Part shown: piece after piece, positions 48,805 to 57,030 of the stretch
How the letters are laid out: every line of letters starts with the position of its first letter
Position numbering within the stretch: position 1 is the stretch's first letter
NCBI RefSeq assembly: GCF_900609055.1
Contig: NZ_UXAW01000033.1
Location: 62,001 to 126,000 of the forward strand
Direction of reading: 5' to 3'
DNA from: Pseudogemmobacter humi
GTDB taxonomy: Bacteria; Pseudomonadota; Alphaproteobacteria; Rhodobacterales; Rhodobacteraceae
Length of the DNA stretch: 64,000 bases
The notes under the pieces: generated by a model
What the model was told of the DNA's origin: nothing
The model's database searches: none
The model's input: only the letters and a program-made list of their open reading frames with translations
Made by a program: the position numbers and the translations under genes

Positions 48805-49589
48805 CAGCGCAGCTGCGTGGTTGCGCCGAGCATCTGATCGGCGGCGGTGATGACCTTGGCGTTCAGCTCGTAGCCGCGCTGCGCCTTGATCAGTTCGGTG
48901 ATCTCACGCACCGCATCGACCGAGCTTTCCTCCAGATAGCCCTGGCGTAGGGTGCCGAGACCGTCCACGCCGGGGTCGTTGACGATCGGCGGGCCAGAGG
49001 CGGCGGTTTCCAGAAACAGGTTCGAGCCGATGGCTTCCAGCCCCTTGTCGTTGGTGAAATCGGTCAGGGTGAACTGGCCCAGTAATTCCGGCTCTACCCG
49101 GTCGCTGAAATAGGCCCAGACCTCGCCCGAGGCGTTGATCGCGATGGAACGCGCCTCGGAAGGGATGGTGATGCCGGGCACCACCGGATAGCCGTCCGAG
49201 GTGACGATCAGCCCGTCGGCCGAGCGCTTCAGCGCCCCGTCGCGGGTGTAGGCCGAACTGCCCGAGGGCAGAGTGACCTCAAGATAGCCGTTGCCGTCGA
49301 TCGCCACGTCGAGATCGCCGTTGGTCATCGAAAGCGAGCCTTGCGCCAGCACGACAGACACCGACGAGGGCCGCACGCCGAGGCCGATCTGCACTCCGGT
49401 CGGCAGCACGGTGCCGTCGCTGGCCGAGACCGTGCCGGGCCGGGCGTATTGCTGGTAGTGGAGGTCGGCGAAATCCGCGCGCCGGGCGTTGTAGCCGTTC
49501 GTCGACATGTTCGCGAGGTTGTTCGAGACCACATCGACCTTCATCTGCTGGGCCGACATGCCCGTCGCGGCGATTTGCAGGGCTTTCAT
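48804..49589 (-). CDS. flgG: Distal rod protein FlgG
   Basis: A 261-residue rod subunit. It starts with MKALQIAATGMSAQQMKVDV and VVSNNLANMSTNGYNARRAD, the rod/hook family N-terminal helix and the FlgG-specific loop. The middle holds GNGYLEVTLPSGSSAYTRDG and the C-terminus GYLEESSVDAVREITELIKA, QRGYELNAKVI, the second coiled-coil helix. Its length is typical of FlgG. It lies downstream of flgF and ends by a 1-bp overlap with flgA. Confidence 0.96.
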   Translation of the reverse strand: MKALQIAATGMSAQQMKVDVVSNNLANMSTNGYNARRADFADLHYQQYARPGTVSASDGTVLPTGVQIGLGVRPSSVSVVLAQGSLSMTNGDLDVAIDGNGYLEVTLPSGSSAYTRDGALKRSADGLIVTSDGYPVVPGITIPSEARSIAINASGEVWAYFSDRVEPELLGQFTLTDFTNDKGLEAIGSNLFLETAASGPPIVNDPGVDGLGTLRQGYLEESSVDAVREITELIKAQRGYELNAKVITAADQMLGATTQLR

Positions 49590-49603
49590 GATTATTGTCC
49601 CAA

Positions 49604-50311
49604 TTACTGTCCCAGTGTCTGGATCACCTGGCGGGCGCGGTTGTCCTCGGCGTCGAGGAATTTCTGGCCCATCTCATAGGCGCGCTGCACTTCGATCATC
49701 CGGGCGATTTCCGCGACCGGATTGACGTTGCTTTCCTCAAGGAAGCCCTGCATCAGCCTGCTGCCTTCCGCGGGTTCGACCGCGCCGCCGTCGAAGAAGG
49801 TGCCGGACTGGTGGCGCAGGGCCAGCGGGTCGGCGGGCTGCCAGAGGCCGATCTGGCCGATCGCCTCGCCATTGGCAGAGATCGTGCCGTCCTCGCCGAT
49901 GGCGATCTTCGCGCCCGGGGGCACGAAAACAGGGGCGCCGCCGGCGTCGAGCAGGCGAAAGCCCCCGGGCGTGACCAACTCGCCCTCGGCCGAGGGGGTG
50001 AAGCTGCCGGCGCGGGTCAGCCGCTCGCCCTGCGGCGTCTCGACGAGGAAAAATCCGTCACCCTGGATCGCCAGATCAAAGGCGCCGCCGGTCTGGGTCA
50101 GGCCCGCCTGGCTCAGATCGACCATCCGGGCGTTGCCATGGGCCATGGAGAGCGAGGGCTCGCGTTCCAGCCGGGCGACATGTTCGGAGAAGACCATCCC
50201 CTCGCGCCGGAAGCCGTTGGTGGAAAGGTTCGCGATGTTGTTGGCGACCATCTGCATCTCGCGCATCAGGCCCGACTGGCGGCTGAGTGCGACGTAACCG
50301 GCGGAATCCAT
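49604..50311 (-). CDS. flgF: Proximal rod protein FlgF
   Basis: A 235-residue rod subunit. N-terminal MDSAGYVALSRQSGLMREMQ and VANNIANLSTNGFRREGMVF belong to the FlgF branch. The centre has GDGFFLVETPQGERLTRAGS, and the C-terminus GFLEESNVNPVAEIARMIEV QRAYEMG (split here for length) is the family end helix. It is slightly shorter than FlgG, as usual. It is 1 bp after the fliQ stop and 14 bp before flgG, in the minus-strand rod operon. Confidence 0.95.
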   Translation of the reverse strand: MDSAGYVALSRQSGLMREMQMVANNIANLSTNGFRREGMVFSEHVARLEREPSLSMAHGNARMVDLSQAGLTQTGGAFDLAIQGDGFFLVETPQGERLTRAGSFTPSAEGELVTPGGFRLLDAGGAPVFVPPGAKIAIGEDGTISANGEAIGQIGLWQPADPLALRHQSGTFFDGGAVEPAEGSRLMQGFLEESNVNPVAEIARMIEVQRAYEMGQKFLDAEDNRARQVIQTLGQ

Positions 50312-50312
50312 T

Positions 50313-50579
50313 TCAGCCCCCCGCGATCATCGGGATCACAATATCCCCGTAGAAGGATGACAGCGTGGCGGTCATGAAGCTCATCGAAACCCAGAACACC
50401 GCCAGCATCGCCGCGACTTTGGGAACGAAAGTCAGCGTCATCTCCTGCACCGAGGTGAGCGCCTGGAAAAGGCCGATCACCACCCCGGTCACCAGCGCCA
50501 CCATCAGAAGCGGCGCCGAGATCTTGACGGCGATCCAGAGCCCGTGGCGCATCACGTCGTAGAATGCGGCCTCGGTCAT
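50313..50579 (-). CDS. fliQ: Flagellar export gate protein FliQ
   Basis: An 88-residue membrane protein with two hydrophobic hairpin helices (about residues 15-37 and 52-75). Family motifs include LWIAVKISAPLLMVALVTGV, IGLFQALTSVQEMTLTFVPK and AMLAVFWVSMSFMTATLSSF. Four copies wrap around the FliP/FliR core. It overlaps fliE by ATGA and is placed between rod genes, as in many alphaproteobacterial clusters. Confidence 0.95.
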   Translation of the reverse strand: MTEAAFYDVMRHGLWIAVKISAPLLMVALVTGVVIGLFQALTSVQEMTLTFVPKVAAMLAVFWVSMSFMTATLSSFYGDIVIPMIAGG

Positions 50580-50860
50580 ACCGGCATCCTCAGGATTTCC
50601 TGATAGGCCTCGACCACGCGGTCCCGGACGGTGGCGACGGTTTCGACCGCGAGCTGCGACGAGGACAGCGCCTCGACCAGCGCGTGGGGGTCCGCGCCGC
50701 CGGTCATGGCGGCGCGGGCTGTTTCTTCATGGCCGCGCAGGGCATCGGCGAAATTTTCGGCGAGTTTTCCGAAATTCACCCCGCCCGCTGCGGGTGCCGG
50801 CGCTGCGGCCGTTCTGGCCCGCGCATAGCTGTCTGCGGCAAAGGACGTGATCGCATCCAT
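50576..50860 (-). CDS. fliE: Hook-basal body junction protein FliE
   Basis: A 94-residue protein linking the MS ring and export gate to the rod. The start at 50860 begins MDAITSFAADSYARA; the longer open frame upstream covers flgC and flgB in another frame. The conserved region is VNFGKLAENFADALRG and PHALVEALSSSQLAVETVAT VRDRVVEAYQEILRMPV (two pieces), the typical FliE C-terminal helix. It lies 11 bp after flgC and overlaps fliQ. Confidence 0.93.
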   Translation of the reverse strand: MDAITSFAADSYARARTAAAPAPAAGGVNFGKLAENFADALRGHEETARAAMTGGADPHALVEALSSSQLAVETVATVRDRVVEAYQEILRMPV

Positions 50861-50871
50861 TCTGGTGTCTC

Positions 50872-51252
50872 CTATCGGCGCAGGATCTCGAACAGGCTTT
50901 GCGTCATCTGACGGGCCTGGTCGAAAAGTCTGAGATTGGCGTCGTAGCTTCGCTGCGCCTCGCGGGCGTCGGCGATTTCGATGATCAGATCGACGTTCGA
51001 GCCCCGGTAATGGCCAGTCTCGTCGGCCAGCGGATTGCCGGGGTCGTAGATCTGCGGCAGCTCGCTCTGGTCCAGCCGGACTGGGCCGGGGCGCACGAGT
51101 CCGGTTTCCATCGCCTGGTCGAAGCTGACGACCTTGCGGCGGTAGCCGGGTGTATCGGCATTGGCGATGTTTTCCGAGACATGGCGCAGGCGGCTGGCCT
51201 GGGCCTCCATCCCGGCGGCTGAAACGGCGAGCGAGGCGGTGAGTCCGTCCAT
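50872..51252 (-). CDS. flgC: Proximal rod protein FlgC
   Basis: A 126-residue rod subunit. The N-terminal helix LTASLAVSAAGMEAQASRLR and HVSENIANADTPGYRRKVVS are typical. The central part mentions EIADAREAQRSYDANLRLFD, the family C-terminal coil, ending RQMTQSLFEILRR. Length is close to the usual 130-140. It follows flgB by 9 bp in the minus-strand rod operon. Confidence 0.94.
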   Translation of the reverse strand: MDGLTASLAVSAAGMEAQASRLRHVSENIANADTPGYRRKVVSFDQAMETGLVRPGPVRLDQSELPQIYDPGNPLADETGHYRGSNVDLIIEIADAREAQRSYDANLRLFDQARQMTQSLFEILRR

Positions 51253-51261
51253 GGCGCGCCC

Positions 51262-51642
51262 TTACCCGTTCTTGCCCAGCGAGGCGCGGATCACGCCCGA
51301 GGTGGCACGATAGATCGACAGGGCCATTTCGTGGTCCTGCCGGGCGGCGGCGGATTTCACCATCTCCATTTCCAGCGAGACATCGTTGCCGTTCGGTGCC
51401 TCGGCGCCGCCGCCGGCGATGATTTCGGGCGGTGTGCGCTCGCTTGTGGCGCCGATGTGGCCGGGTCGGGTGGCGCGCAGGCTGCCGCCGCTGTCGTAGA
51501 CGCTTGCGAAATCCGCCACGTCGCGGGCGCGGTAGCCCGGTGTGTCGGCATTGGCGACATTCTGCGCGATGACGCCCATCCGGGCGCCGGCATGTGCGGC
51601 CAGCGACTGGGCCATTCTGGTCAGTTCGAGCTTTTCGAACAT
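51262..51642 (-). CDS. flgB: Proximal rod protein FlgB
   Basis: A 126-residue rod subunit. The start at 51642 (MFEKLELTRMAQSLAAHAGA) was chosen over an upstream in-frame ATG that lacks family sequence; a GGGAG sequence lies upstream. The motif VIAQNVANADTPGYRARDVA is the rod-protein N-terminal signature, and VSLEMEMVKSAAARQDHEMA the C-terminal helix. It is the first gene of the operon flgB-flgC-fliE-fliQ-flgF-flgG-flgA-flgH-fliL2, divergent from fliI over an 84-bp promoter region. Confidence 0.93.
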   Translation of the reverse strand: MFEKLELTRMAQSLAAHAGARMGVIAQNVANADTPGYRARDVADFASVYDSGGSLRATRPGHIGATSERTPPEIIAGGGAEAPNGNDVSLEMEMVKSAAARQDHEMALSIYRATSGVIRASLGKNG

Positions 51643-51726
51643 CGGGGCTTCTCCCTCGATCTGCTTCACCAAGGTTTAAGGGTGATTCCTTTAGAAAGGG
51701 TAATTGACGAACAAAGGGGGACCAGA

Positions 51727-53037
51727 ATGGCCGTCGAATTCGAATCTTTGCGCGCAGAGATCGCCGCCGTGATGCCGGTGCGCGAGGTGGGGCGGGTGTC
51801 GGGAACCTCATGGGCCTCATTTTATATCAATGGCTTGCGCAGTGCGGCATTGGGCGACCGGGTGGTCGTGACGAGCGCCGCTGGCCCGTTGGGAGGCGAG
51901 GTGATCGCGATCTCTGATCAGGGCGCGAAGATTCTGCCCGAGGGCGAGACCGGAGGGTTGAGCATCGGCGACCGGGTGGAACTGGAGGGGGCGGCGACCA
52001 TTGCGCCGGACGACAGCTGGCTCGGGCGGGTCGTCGATCCTCTGGGCCGGCCCCTGGACGGGCGGCCGCTTCTCTGTGGCGCAGCGCGACGGCCGATGAC
52101 CGGGGCGCCGCCCGCGCCCGCGCGGCGTCGTGGTCTTGGTGCGCGGCTTTCCACCGGGGTGGCAGTGTTCGACACCATGCTGCCTTTGGTGCGCGGTCAG
52201 CGGATCGGGCTCTTTGCGGGCTCGGGCGTGGGGAAATCCTCGCTGCTGGCGAAATTCGCGCGCGGGGTGTCGGCCGATGTTACGGTGATCGCGCTTGTGG
52301 GCGAACGCGGGCGCGAACTGCGCGAGTTCACCCAGAAGGTGCTCGGGCCGGAGGGGCTGGCGCGTTCGGTGGTGGTCACCGCGACTTCGGACCAGTCGCC
52401 GCTGACCCGGCGGCGCTGTCTGCTCTCGGCCATGGCGGTGGCCGAACATTTCCGCGACCAGGGGCTGCACGTCCTGCTGCTGGTCGATTCGGTCACGCGT
52501 TTCGCCGAGGCGCATCGCGAAGTGGCGCTGGCCTCGGGCGAGGCGGCCTCGCTGCGCGGCTATCCGCCCTCGACCGCCCATGCACTGATGTCCTTGTGCG
52601 AGCGCGCCGGACCGGGAGCGGAAGGTGCGGGCGACATCACCGCGGTGTTTTCGGTGCTGGTCGCGGGTTCGGATATGGAAGAGCCGGTGGCCGATATCAT
52701 CCGCGGCACGGTGGACGGCCATGTCGTCCTCAGCCGCGCCATCGCCGAACGGGGGCGCTATCCGGCGATCGATGTTTTGCGCTCGGTGTCGCGCAGCCTG
52801 CCCGCCGCCGCCAGCGCCGAGGAAAACGCACTGCTGACCGAAGCGAGGCGGCTGCTGAGCGCCTATGACCGCGCCGAGATGATGATCCAGGCAGGGCTCT
52901 ACGTCGCGGGCAGCGATGCGCTGATCGACCGGGCGGTGAAGCTCTGGCCGGCGCTGGACGGTTTCCTGGCCGAAGAGGCCCCCGCCGGCGGTCCGGCTGC
53001 CAGTTTCGACCGGCTGCGGCTCTTGTTAAAAGGCTAG
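51727..53037 (+). CDS. fliI: Flagellum-specific ATPase FliI
   Basis: A 436-residue F1-beta-like ATPase energising export. The start at 51727 follows GGGGG; the frame is open upstream but antisense to flgB. Walker A is FAGSGVGKSSLLAKFARGV, with catalytic Glu in VGERGRELREF, Walker B VLLLVDSVTRFAEAHREVAL and the RGYPPSTAHALMSLCERAGP segment. The N-terminal part (about 1-80) is the FliH/membrane-associating domain. It is monocistronic and divergent from flgB. Its last bases overlap the stop of the opposing DUF1217 gene by 4 bp. Confidence 0.96.
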   Translation: MAVEFESLRAEIAAVMPVREVGRVSGTSWASFYINGLRSAALGDRVVVTSAAGPLGGEVIAISDQGAKILPEGETGGLSIGDRVELEGAATIAPDDSWLGRVVDPLGRPLDGRPLLCGAARRPMTGAPPAPARRRGLGARLSTGVAVFDTMLPLVRGQRIGLFAGSGVGKSSLLAKFARGVSADVTVIALVGERGRELREFTQKVLGPEGLARSVVVTATSDQSPLTRRRCLLSAMAVAEHFRDQGLHVLLLVDSVTRFAEAHREVALASGEAASLRGYPPSTAHALMSLCERAGPGAEGAGDITAVFSVLVAGSDMEEPVADIIRGTVDGHVVLSRAIAERGRYPAIDVLRSVSRSLPAAASAEENALLTEARRLLSAYDRAEMMIQAGLYVAGSDALIDRAVKLWPALDGFLAEEAPAGGPAASFDRLRLLLKG

Positions 53038-53822
53038 CGGCGGGCCAGAAGTTGCAGCGCCGATTGCGCCGGTGAGACCGAGGCGGTGGAGAGCGAATCG
53101 CGCACCAGATAGTTGCGCACCAGCTTTTCCATCTTGCCGCTGTCGGTGAACTGGCTGAAGGAGGCCGAGCCGAACAGACTCTGCGCCCGTGATTTCAGCA
53201 CTTTCAGCTGCTGATCGATGTCGAGCCGGCCGAAACCCGAGGGCAGGCCGAAGGCGCTCTCGAACACCTGGCGCAGGGGTTTGTTGCCCATCACGGTGAA
53301 CCATTTGGCATTCTCGCTGGCCGAAGAGCCGGCCAGCGCCGCGATCTCGCGCTCGGCGTTCAATGCGAGCCGGAACGAGGAATTCCGCTCGCCCACCGCG
53401 CTTTCGAACTGGCGTGCATAATATTGGTCGATCATCGCATTGGCGAAGCCGTCCTCCAGCGTAGCCGGAACTTGGGTTCCGTCGAGGCCGAGCGCGCGGG
53501 CGAAGGCGTAATAGCGTTTATCGGCCAGCCGGTTGGCCAGCGCGTCGGACGAGGAAACCCCGTCCGACAGCACCTTTTTGATGAAGGCTTTGGCGTTGAG
53601 GTCTTCCTCCAGGCCGAAGGCGGTCAATGCGACTTTCAGCAGGCTGCGGTCCGCGACCAGATCTCCGGCGCTGGTGACGGTGCCGATGTTGCGGCGGAAA
53701 TACTCCGCCTCGCGCTGGTTGACGACCGAGGCGCGATGCGCCTGCTGCTGGGCCGGCAGCGTCTTTTTCAGAAGCAGCCAGCCCGTATAGCCCTCGGCCG
53801 GAATGACCGGGGCAAAGCTCAT
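53034..53822 (-). CDS. DUF1217 flagellar protein
   Basis: A 262-residue member of DUF1217, a family found in flagellar clusters of Rhodobacterales and rhizobia. Landmarks are QREAEYFRRNIGTVTSAGDL, VADRSLLKVALTAFGLEEDL, AFIKKVLSDGVSSSDALANR and FTDSGKMEKLVRNYLVRDSL. It is predicted helical and cytoplasmic with no membrane segment. It follows flbT by ATGA overlap. Suggested roles of relatives include filament or hook assembly. The mechanism is unknown. Confidence 0.85.
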   Translation of the reverse strand: MSFAPVIPAEGYTGWLLLKKTLPAQQQAHRASVVNQREAEYFRRNIGTVTSAGDLVADRSLLKVALTAFGLEEDLNAKAFIKKVLSDGVSSSDALANRLADKRYYAFARALGLDGTQVPATLEDGFANAMIDQYYARQFESAVGERNSSFRLALNAEREIAALAGSSASENAKWFTVMGNKPLRQVFESAFGLPSGFGRLDIDQQLKVLKSRAQSLFGSASFSQFTDSGKMEKLVRNYLVRDSLSTASVSPAQSALQLLARR

Positions 53823-54223
53823 GCCCGGCCCGCCGCCATCAGCCGGGTCTCGCGCGGCAGCAGTCCGCGCAGCGCCTTCAGCACCTGGTAATGCTGCTCC
53901 TCGATCACCGCGGTGCCGGCCTGGGCGAGCAGCCGGCGGCTGTCGTGATCGGTCAGCACCTGGCTGAGCTGCTCGATGCCGCGCAGCAGTTGCCCGCGGG
54001 TCTCGGCCGGTTCGGCATCGCCCGAAAGCACCAGCTGGGCGATATAGCAGACCCGGCGCACGGGCGTATTGGCCTCTTCCGGGTGCAGCGCATCGCGCAG
54101 CCGCAGGATATTGGCGTTCGGCGTCATCACCGCCAGCCGCGAGCGCTTGTCGCCGTTCTCGATCACCGCACCGTTGATCAGCACCCGCTCATGCGGGCCG
54201 AGTTTCAGGACGAGGCCGCTCAT
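53819..54223 (-). CDS. flbT: Flagellin post-transcriptional regulator FlbT
   Basis: A 134-residue protein. The family N-terminus MSGLVLKLGPHERVLINGAV and central SRLAVMTPNANILRLRDALH, CYIAQLVLSGDAEP are clear. In Caulobacter FlbT binds the flagellin mRNA leader and promotes its decay until the hook is complete; in other alphaproteobacteria it can act positively. It is in an operon flaF-flbT-DUF1217 on the minus strand, directly downstream of flagellin. Confidence 0.93.
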   Translation of the reverse strand: MSGLVLKLGPHERVLINGAVIENGDKRSRLAVMTPNANILRLRDALHPEEANTPVRRVCYIAQLVLSGDAEPAETRGQLLRGIEQLSQVLTDHDSRRLLAQAGTAVIEEQHYQVLKALRGLLPRETRLMAAGRA

Positions 54224-54591
54224 GTCGCGGCTCCGTCGCCGCGCAAGCCTTTCAGAACGGCCTTGTTAATGTCGATCAGAACTTCGGCATCCGCGGCGTT
54301 CTGGCGGATCTTGCGGCTGTGATCGGCGGTGAAGCGGTAGAGATAGAACAGCCGCGCGCGCAGAGCGGCGGGCAGGCCATTGCCGGGTTCGGCCACGTCT
54401 GCGGCAAGAGTGGACCAGAGCCTCTCGTTGCGGAAGACCGCTTCGAGCAAGCCGGTAAAATCCTGATCGCGGCGGGCGTTCGCGGCTACCAGTTGCTGGG
54501 TGATGCGGGCGATCACCTCGTATTCGGCGGCGCGCGCGGTGCGGATCGGCGCGGCGGGCCGGGCGTAGGCGATACTGGAATGGTGGGTCAT
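54220..54591 (-). CDS. flaF: Flagellin biosynthesis protein FlaF
   Basis: A 123-residue helical protein. Family features are RTARAAEYEVIARITQQLVA and ANARRDQDFTGLLEAVFRNE, with LWSTLAADVAEPGNGLPAAL RARLFYLYRFTADHSRKI (two pieces). FlaF is required for flagellin translation or export and acts together with FlbT. It starts 72 bp after the flagellin stop, behind a strong hairpin, and overlaps flbT by ATGA. Confidence 0.93.
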   Translation of the reverse strand: MTHHSSIAYARPAAPIRTARAAEYEVIARITQQLVAANARRDQDFTGLLEAVFRNERLWSTLAADVAEPGNGLPAALRARLFYLYRFTADHSRKIRQNAADAEVLIDINKAVLKGLRGDGAAT

Positions 54592-54630
54592 TCTGACTTG
54601 TTCCGATGCTGAAAGCGGTTAAAGCCGGTC

Positions 54631-54656
54631 GGGCCGGGGGCCGATGCCCCCGGCCC
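54631..54656 (-). terminator. Terminator-like hairpin after flagellin
   Basis: An 11-bp perfect GC-rich stem (54631-54641 with 54646-54656) around CGAT lies 7 bp past the flagellin stop. On the minus strand a short TTT follows about 8 bases later. It would reduce read-through from the abundant flagellin mRNA into flaF-flbT or protect the mRNA 3' end. Confidence 0.65.
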
Positions 54657-54663
54657 GGGCGGA

Positions 54664-56229
54664 TTAGCGGAACAATGCCAGCAGGTTCTGCGGCTGCTGG
54701 TTGGCGATCGACAGCGCCTGGATCCCCAACTGCTGCTGCACCTGAAGCGCCTGGAGACGGGCCGAGGCTTCCTCCATATCGGCATCGACCAGGGTGCCGA
54801 TCCCGGCGGTCAGCGCATCCGTCAGAGAGGTGACGAAACTGGCCTGAATGTCGATCCTGCCCTGGGCCGAGCCGAATTCGGCCGCCGCATCGATGGCGCG
54901 CGAGATCATCGATTCGATGTTCTCAAGCGCCGAGCGCGCCGATTCTTTCGTGGTCACGTCCAGCGAGTCGAGGCCGAACATGCCGCCCGAGGCGGTGCCG
55001 CCGCTGTAGCCGCTGACGGTCACGGCGCGCGAGGTCACGGCCGCATCGTCCTTGACGCCACTGAAATCGACCTTCAGCTCCCATTTGCTGCTGGTGTCGT
55101 TGAAGGCGACGCGGGTGCTGATCCCCTCGACCTTGCCCGAGTCGATGGCGATCTTCAGGCCGCGGGCGACATCCTCCATCGTCTCGCCCTTGCCGGCGAC
55201 ATAGCTGTAGGCCTTGCCGTCGATGCTGAGCGAATAGCCGTCGCCTTCGTTCACATTGGCGGCGTTGGAGAATTCGATCTTCTCTGCGCGTTCGGCAATC
55301 TTTCCCGAAGCTCCGGCGACATGGCTGGGATCGGCGCTGAGCGCGGTGACCTGCGCGGTGCCGCCCGAAGCCGCCGCCGCGACATTCACATCCTCGAACG
55401 CATTGGCCGAGGTGATGGTGATGACGCCGCCCGCTCCGGCCGCCGCGCTGACACCCTGGATGCCGAGGCCGTTGATCGCGCCCGACAGCGCCGCGGCGAT
55501 GTCGTCGACCGTATCGCCGGTCTGCCAGGCGTAGGAGACCTGGGCGCCGTTGATGGTCACATCCGCGGTGTTTCCGGCCGCGAAAGTGCCGGCGATGGTG
55601 ACGGTGGCGTTGTTGCCGGCCTTGCTTACCGTGGTCGGCGTGCCGCCCGGCACCGGGGTTGCCCCGGCAAACTGGACGTTGCTGTTGAGCGAGACGCCAT
55701 CGGCACCGCTGCCCATCACCCCGGCCTTCGTGCTCATGTCCTGGCGTGCGACAGTGATATCCGAGGTGGTCACGCCGGCATCCGAACGGTCGAGCGACGA
55801 GAGGAACTTCACATCCTCGGTGCCCGAGATCAGGTTCAGCCCGCTGAACTGTGCTGCGCCGACAATGCCAGCGATCTGATCGCGCAGCGCGTTGATATCG
55901 GTTTGCAGCTTCTCGCGCGGGACGTTTTCGCCTTGGGCGGTGACGATCTTCTCCTTCATATCGGACAGCAGGCCCTGGATCTTCTCGGACGCCTCTCGCG
56001 CCACGGTGAGGGTCGAGGAGCCGAGCGAGAGGCTGTCGGAGATGCCCTTGAAGCCCTTAACGTCCGATTCCATCACCTTCGAGATCGACCAGACCGCGGC
56101 ATTGTCGCGCGCGGTGGCCACGGATTTCCCGGTGGAAATCTCGGACTGGACCTTGGTCAGGTTGGTGTTGATGGATTTCATGGTCTGAAGGGCGACCATG
56201 GCGCTGGTATTCGTCAGGATGGACGACAT
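54664..56229 (-). CDS. fliC: Flagellin
   Basis: A 521-residue filament protein. The start at 56229 gives MSSILTNTSAMVALQTMKSI; 17 in-frame codons upstream are not flagellin-like. The conserved N-terminal D0/D1 part runs to about residue 165 (ARDNAAVWSISKVMESDVKG; GAAQFSGLNLISGTEDVKF), the C-terminal D1/D0 part from about 420 (RSALENIESMISRAIDAAAE to NQQPQNLLALFR). Between them a long variable region holds two modules with V-x-I-N/D-G and GDT/GET-x-D/E-D patterns, like flagellin IN domains. Alphaproteobacterial flagellins are often 270-400 residues, so this one has an extended outer domain. It has its own promoter region with a CtrA-like site. Confidence 0.95.
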   Translation of the reverse strand: MSSILTNTSAMVALQTMKSINTNLTKVQSEISTGKSVATARDNAAVWSISKVMESDVKGFKGISDSLSLGSSTLTVAREASEKIQGLLSDMKEKIVTAQGENVPREKLQTDINALRDQIAGIVGAAQFSGLNLISGTEDVKFLSSLDRSDAGVTTSDITVARQDMSTKAGVMGSGADGVSLNSNVQFAGATPVPGGTPTTVSKAGNNATVTIAGTFAAGNTADVTINGAQVSYAWQTGDTVDDIAAALSGAINGLGIQGVSAAAGAGGVITITSANAFEDVNVAAAASGGTAQVTALSADPSHVAGASGKIAERAEKIEFSNAANVNEGDGYSLSIDGKAYSYVAGKGETMEDVARGLKIAIDSGKVEGISTRVAFNDTSSKWELKVDFSGVKDDAAVTSRAVTVSGYSGGTASGGMFGLDSLDVTTKESARSALENIESMISRAIDAAAEFGSAQGRIDIQASFVTSLTDALTAGIGTLVDADMEEASARLQALQVQQQLGIQALSIANQQPQNLLALFR

Positions 56230-56380
56230 CTGTCTTTCCTTTTGCTGCCCGGGTGCTTTGCACAGGGTCAGAAGTGCCACCCGGATCGGGGGCTGTTCCG
56301 GCTTTCTCGCCGTTGCCGGGGATTTGGACCCGCAGCGCCATCCCCGTATCGGGATGCCTGGTCAGATTCCCTTCCAAGGC

Positions 56381-56395
56381 TTAGAAATCCGTTAA
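56381..56395. promoter_or_regulatory. CtrA-like site upstream of flagellin (TTAG-N7-TTAA)
   Basis: TTAGAAATCCGTTAA at 56381-56395 matches TTAA-N7-TTAA at seven of eight positions with exact spacing. It lies 152 bp upstream of the flagellin ATG and 52 bp beyond the stop of the FlgN-like gene, in a 217-bp intergenic region with no other gene. Together with the site at 37650 it suggests CtrA-dependent expression of this flagellar set. Confidence 0.6.
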
Positions 56396-56446
56396 GTGCC
56401 ACCCGTCCCCTTCGTCCGAATGCCGCGGATTTTCACCAAATTCGCT

Positions 56447-56758
56447 TCACACGCGCCGCGGCGTTGCGGAAGGCTGGGCCGCTATCGTGCCGCGCCGTCC
56501 GCTTGCATCGTAAGTGGTCAGCGTCTCCTGGCGGCGCAGTCTTTGCCGCGCGGCGGCGATGCCGCGGGCAGCCGCTTCGATCAGCCCGGCGTTCTCGCCC
56601 GCCATGACCTGCAACCGGCGCAGCGTCTCGGGCCCGCCGCTCAGCGGTGCATCCAGAATCTCTCCGGTGCGCAGGGCCAGAAGGTCGAGGGCCGCGAAAT
56701 CACCTGCCAGCAGCGCGGCGCGGGTCTCGGCCAGCACGTTTTCCAGGGGGCCGCTCAT
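56447..56758 (-). CDS. FlgN-like small flagellar protein
   Basis: A 103-residue helical protein. The start at 56758 overlaps the rod-binding gene stop; the longer open frame upstream is a different frame of that gene. Sequence: LENVLAETRAALLAGDFAAL, LDLLALRTGEILDAPLS, LQVMAGENAGLIEAAARGIA and a basic tail. Length, helix pattern and operon position next to flgJ fit FlgN, the chaperone of FlgK and FlgL, but no diagnostic motif exists. FlgK and FlgL themselves are not in the window. Confidence 0.6.
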   Translation of the reverse strand: MSGPLENVLAETRAALLAGDFAALDLLALRTGEILDAPLSGGPETLRRLQVMAGENAGLIEAAARGIAAARQRLRRQETLTTYDASGRRGTIAAQPSATPRRV

Positions 56759-57030
56759 TCCTGCCCCCCGCCCATGGCGCGGAACAACTGTTCCGCCAGC
56801 CCGATTCCGCCGCGTTCGACCATCAGCTTCGCCTGTTCCGCACGCAGGAACGAGCCGAACTGATCCTCGCCGATACCGCCGCCGAAGCTCTCCGGCGCGG
56901 CGCCCAGCCCGCCGTGCCCCAGCATTTCGGCCAGAAACGCCGCTTCGAGATCGCGCGCTTTCTGCATGAGGGCCTTGTCGCCGGCCGTTGCGGGCAGCGG
57001 CAGCCCGCCAGTCGCTGTAATGGGTGTCAT
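56755..57030 (-). CDS. flgJ: Rod-binding protein (FlgJ N-terminal domain)
   Basis: A 91-residue protein with the FlgJ rod-cap domain only: KARDLEAAFLAEMLGHGGLG, EDQFGSFLRAEQAKLMVERG and GIGLAEQLFRAMGG. The muramidase domain of enterobacterial FlgJ is absent, consistent with a separate SltF-like enzyme at 42285. It is the first gene of a two-gene minus-strand unit with the FlgN-like gene, and divergent from fliK over about 109 bp. Confidence 0.88.
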   Translation of the reverse strand: MTPITATGGLPLPATAGDKALMQKARDLEAAFLAEMLGHGGLGAAPESFGGGIGEDQFGSFLRAEQAKLMVERGGIGLAEQLFRAMGGGQE

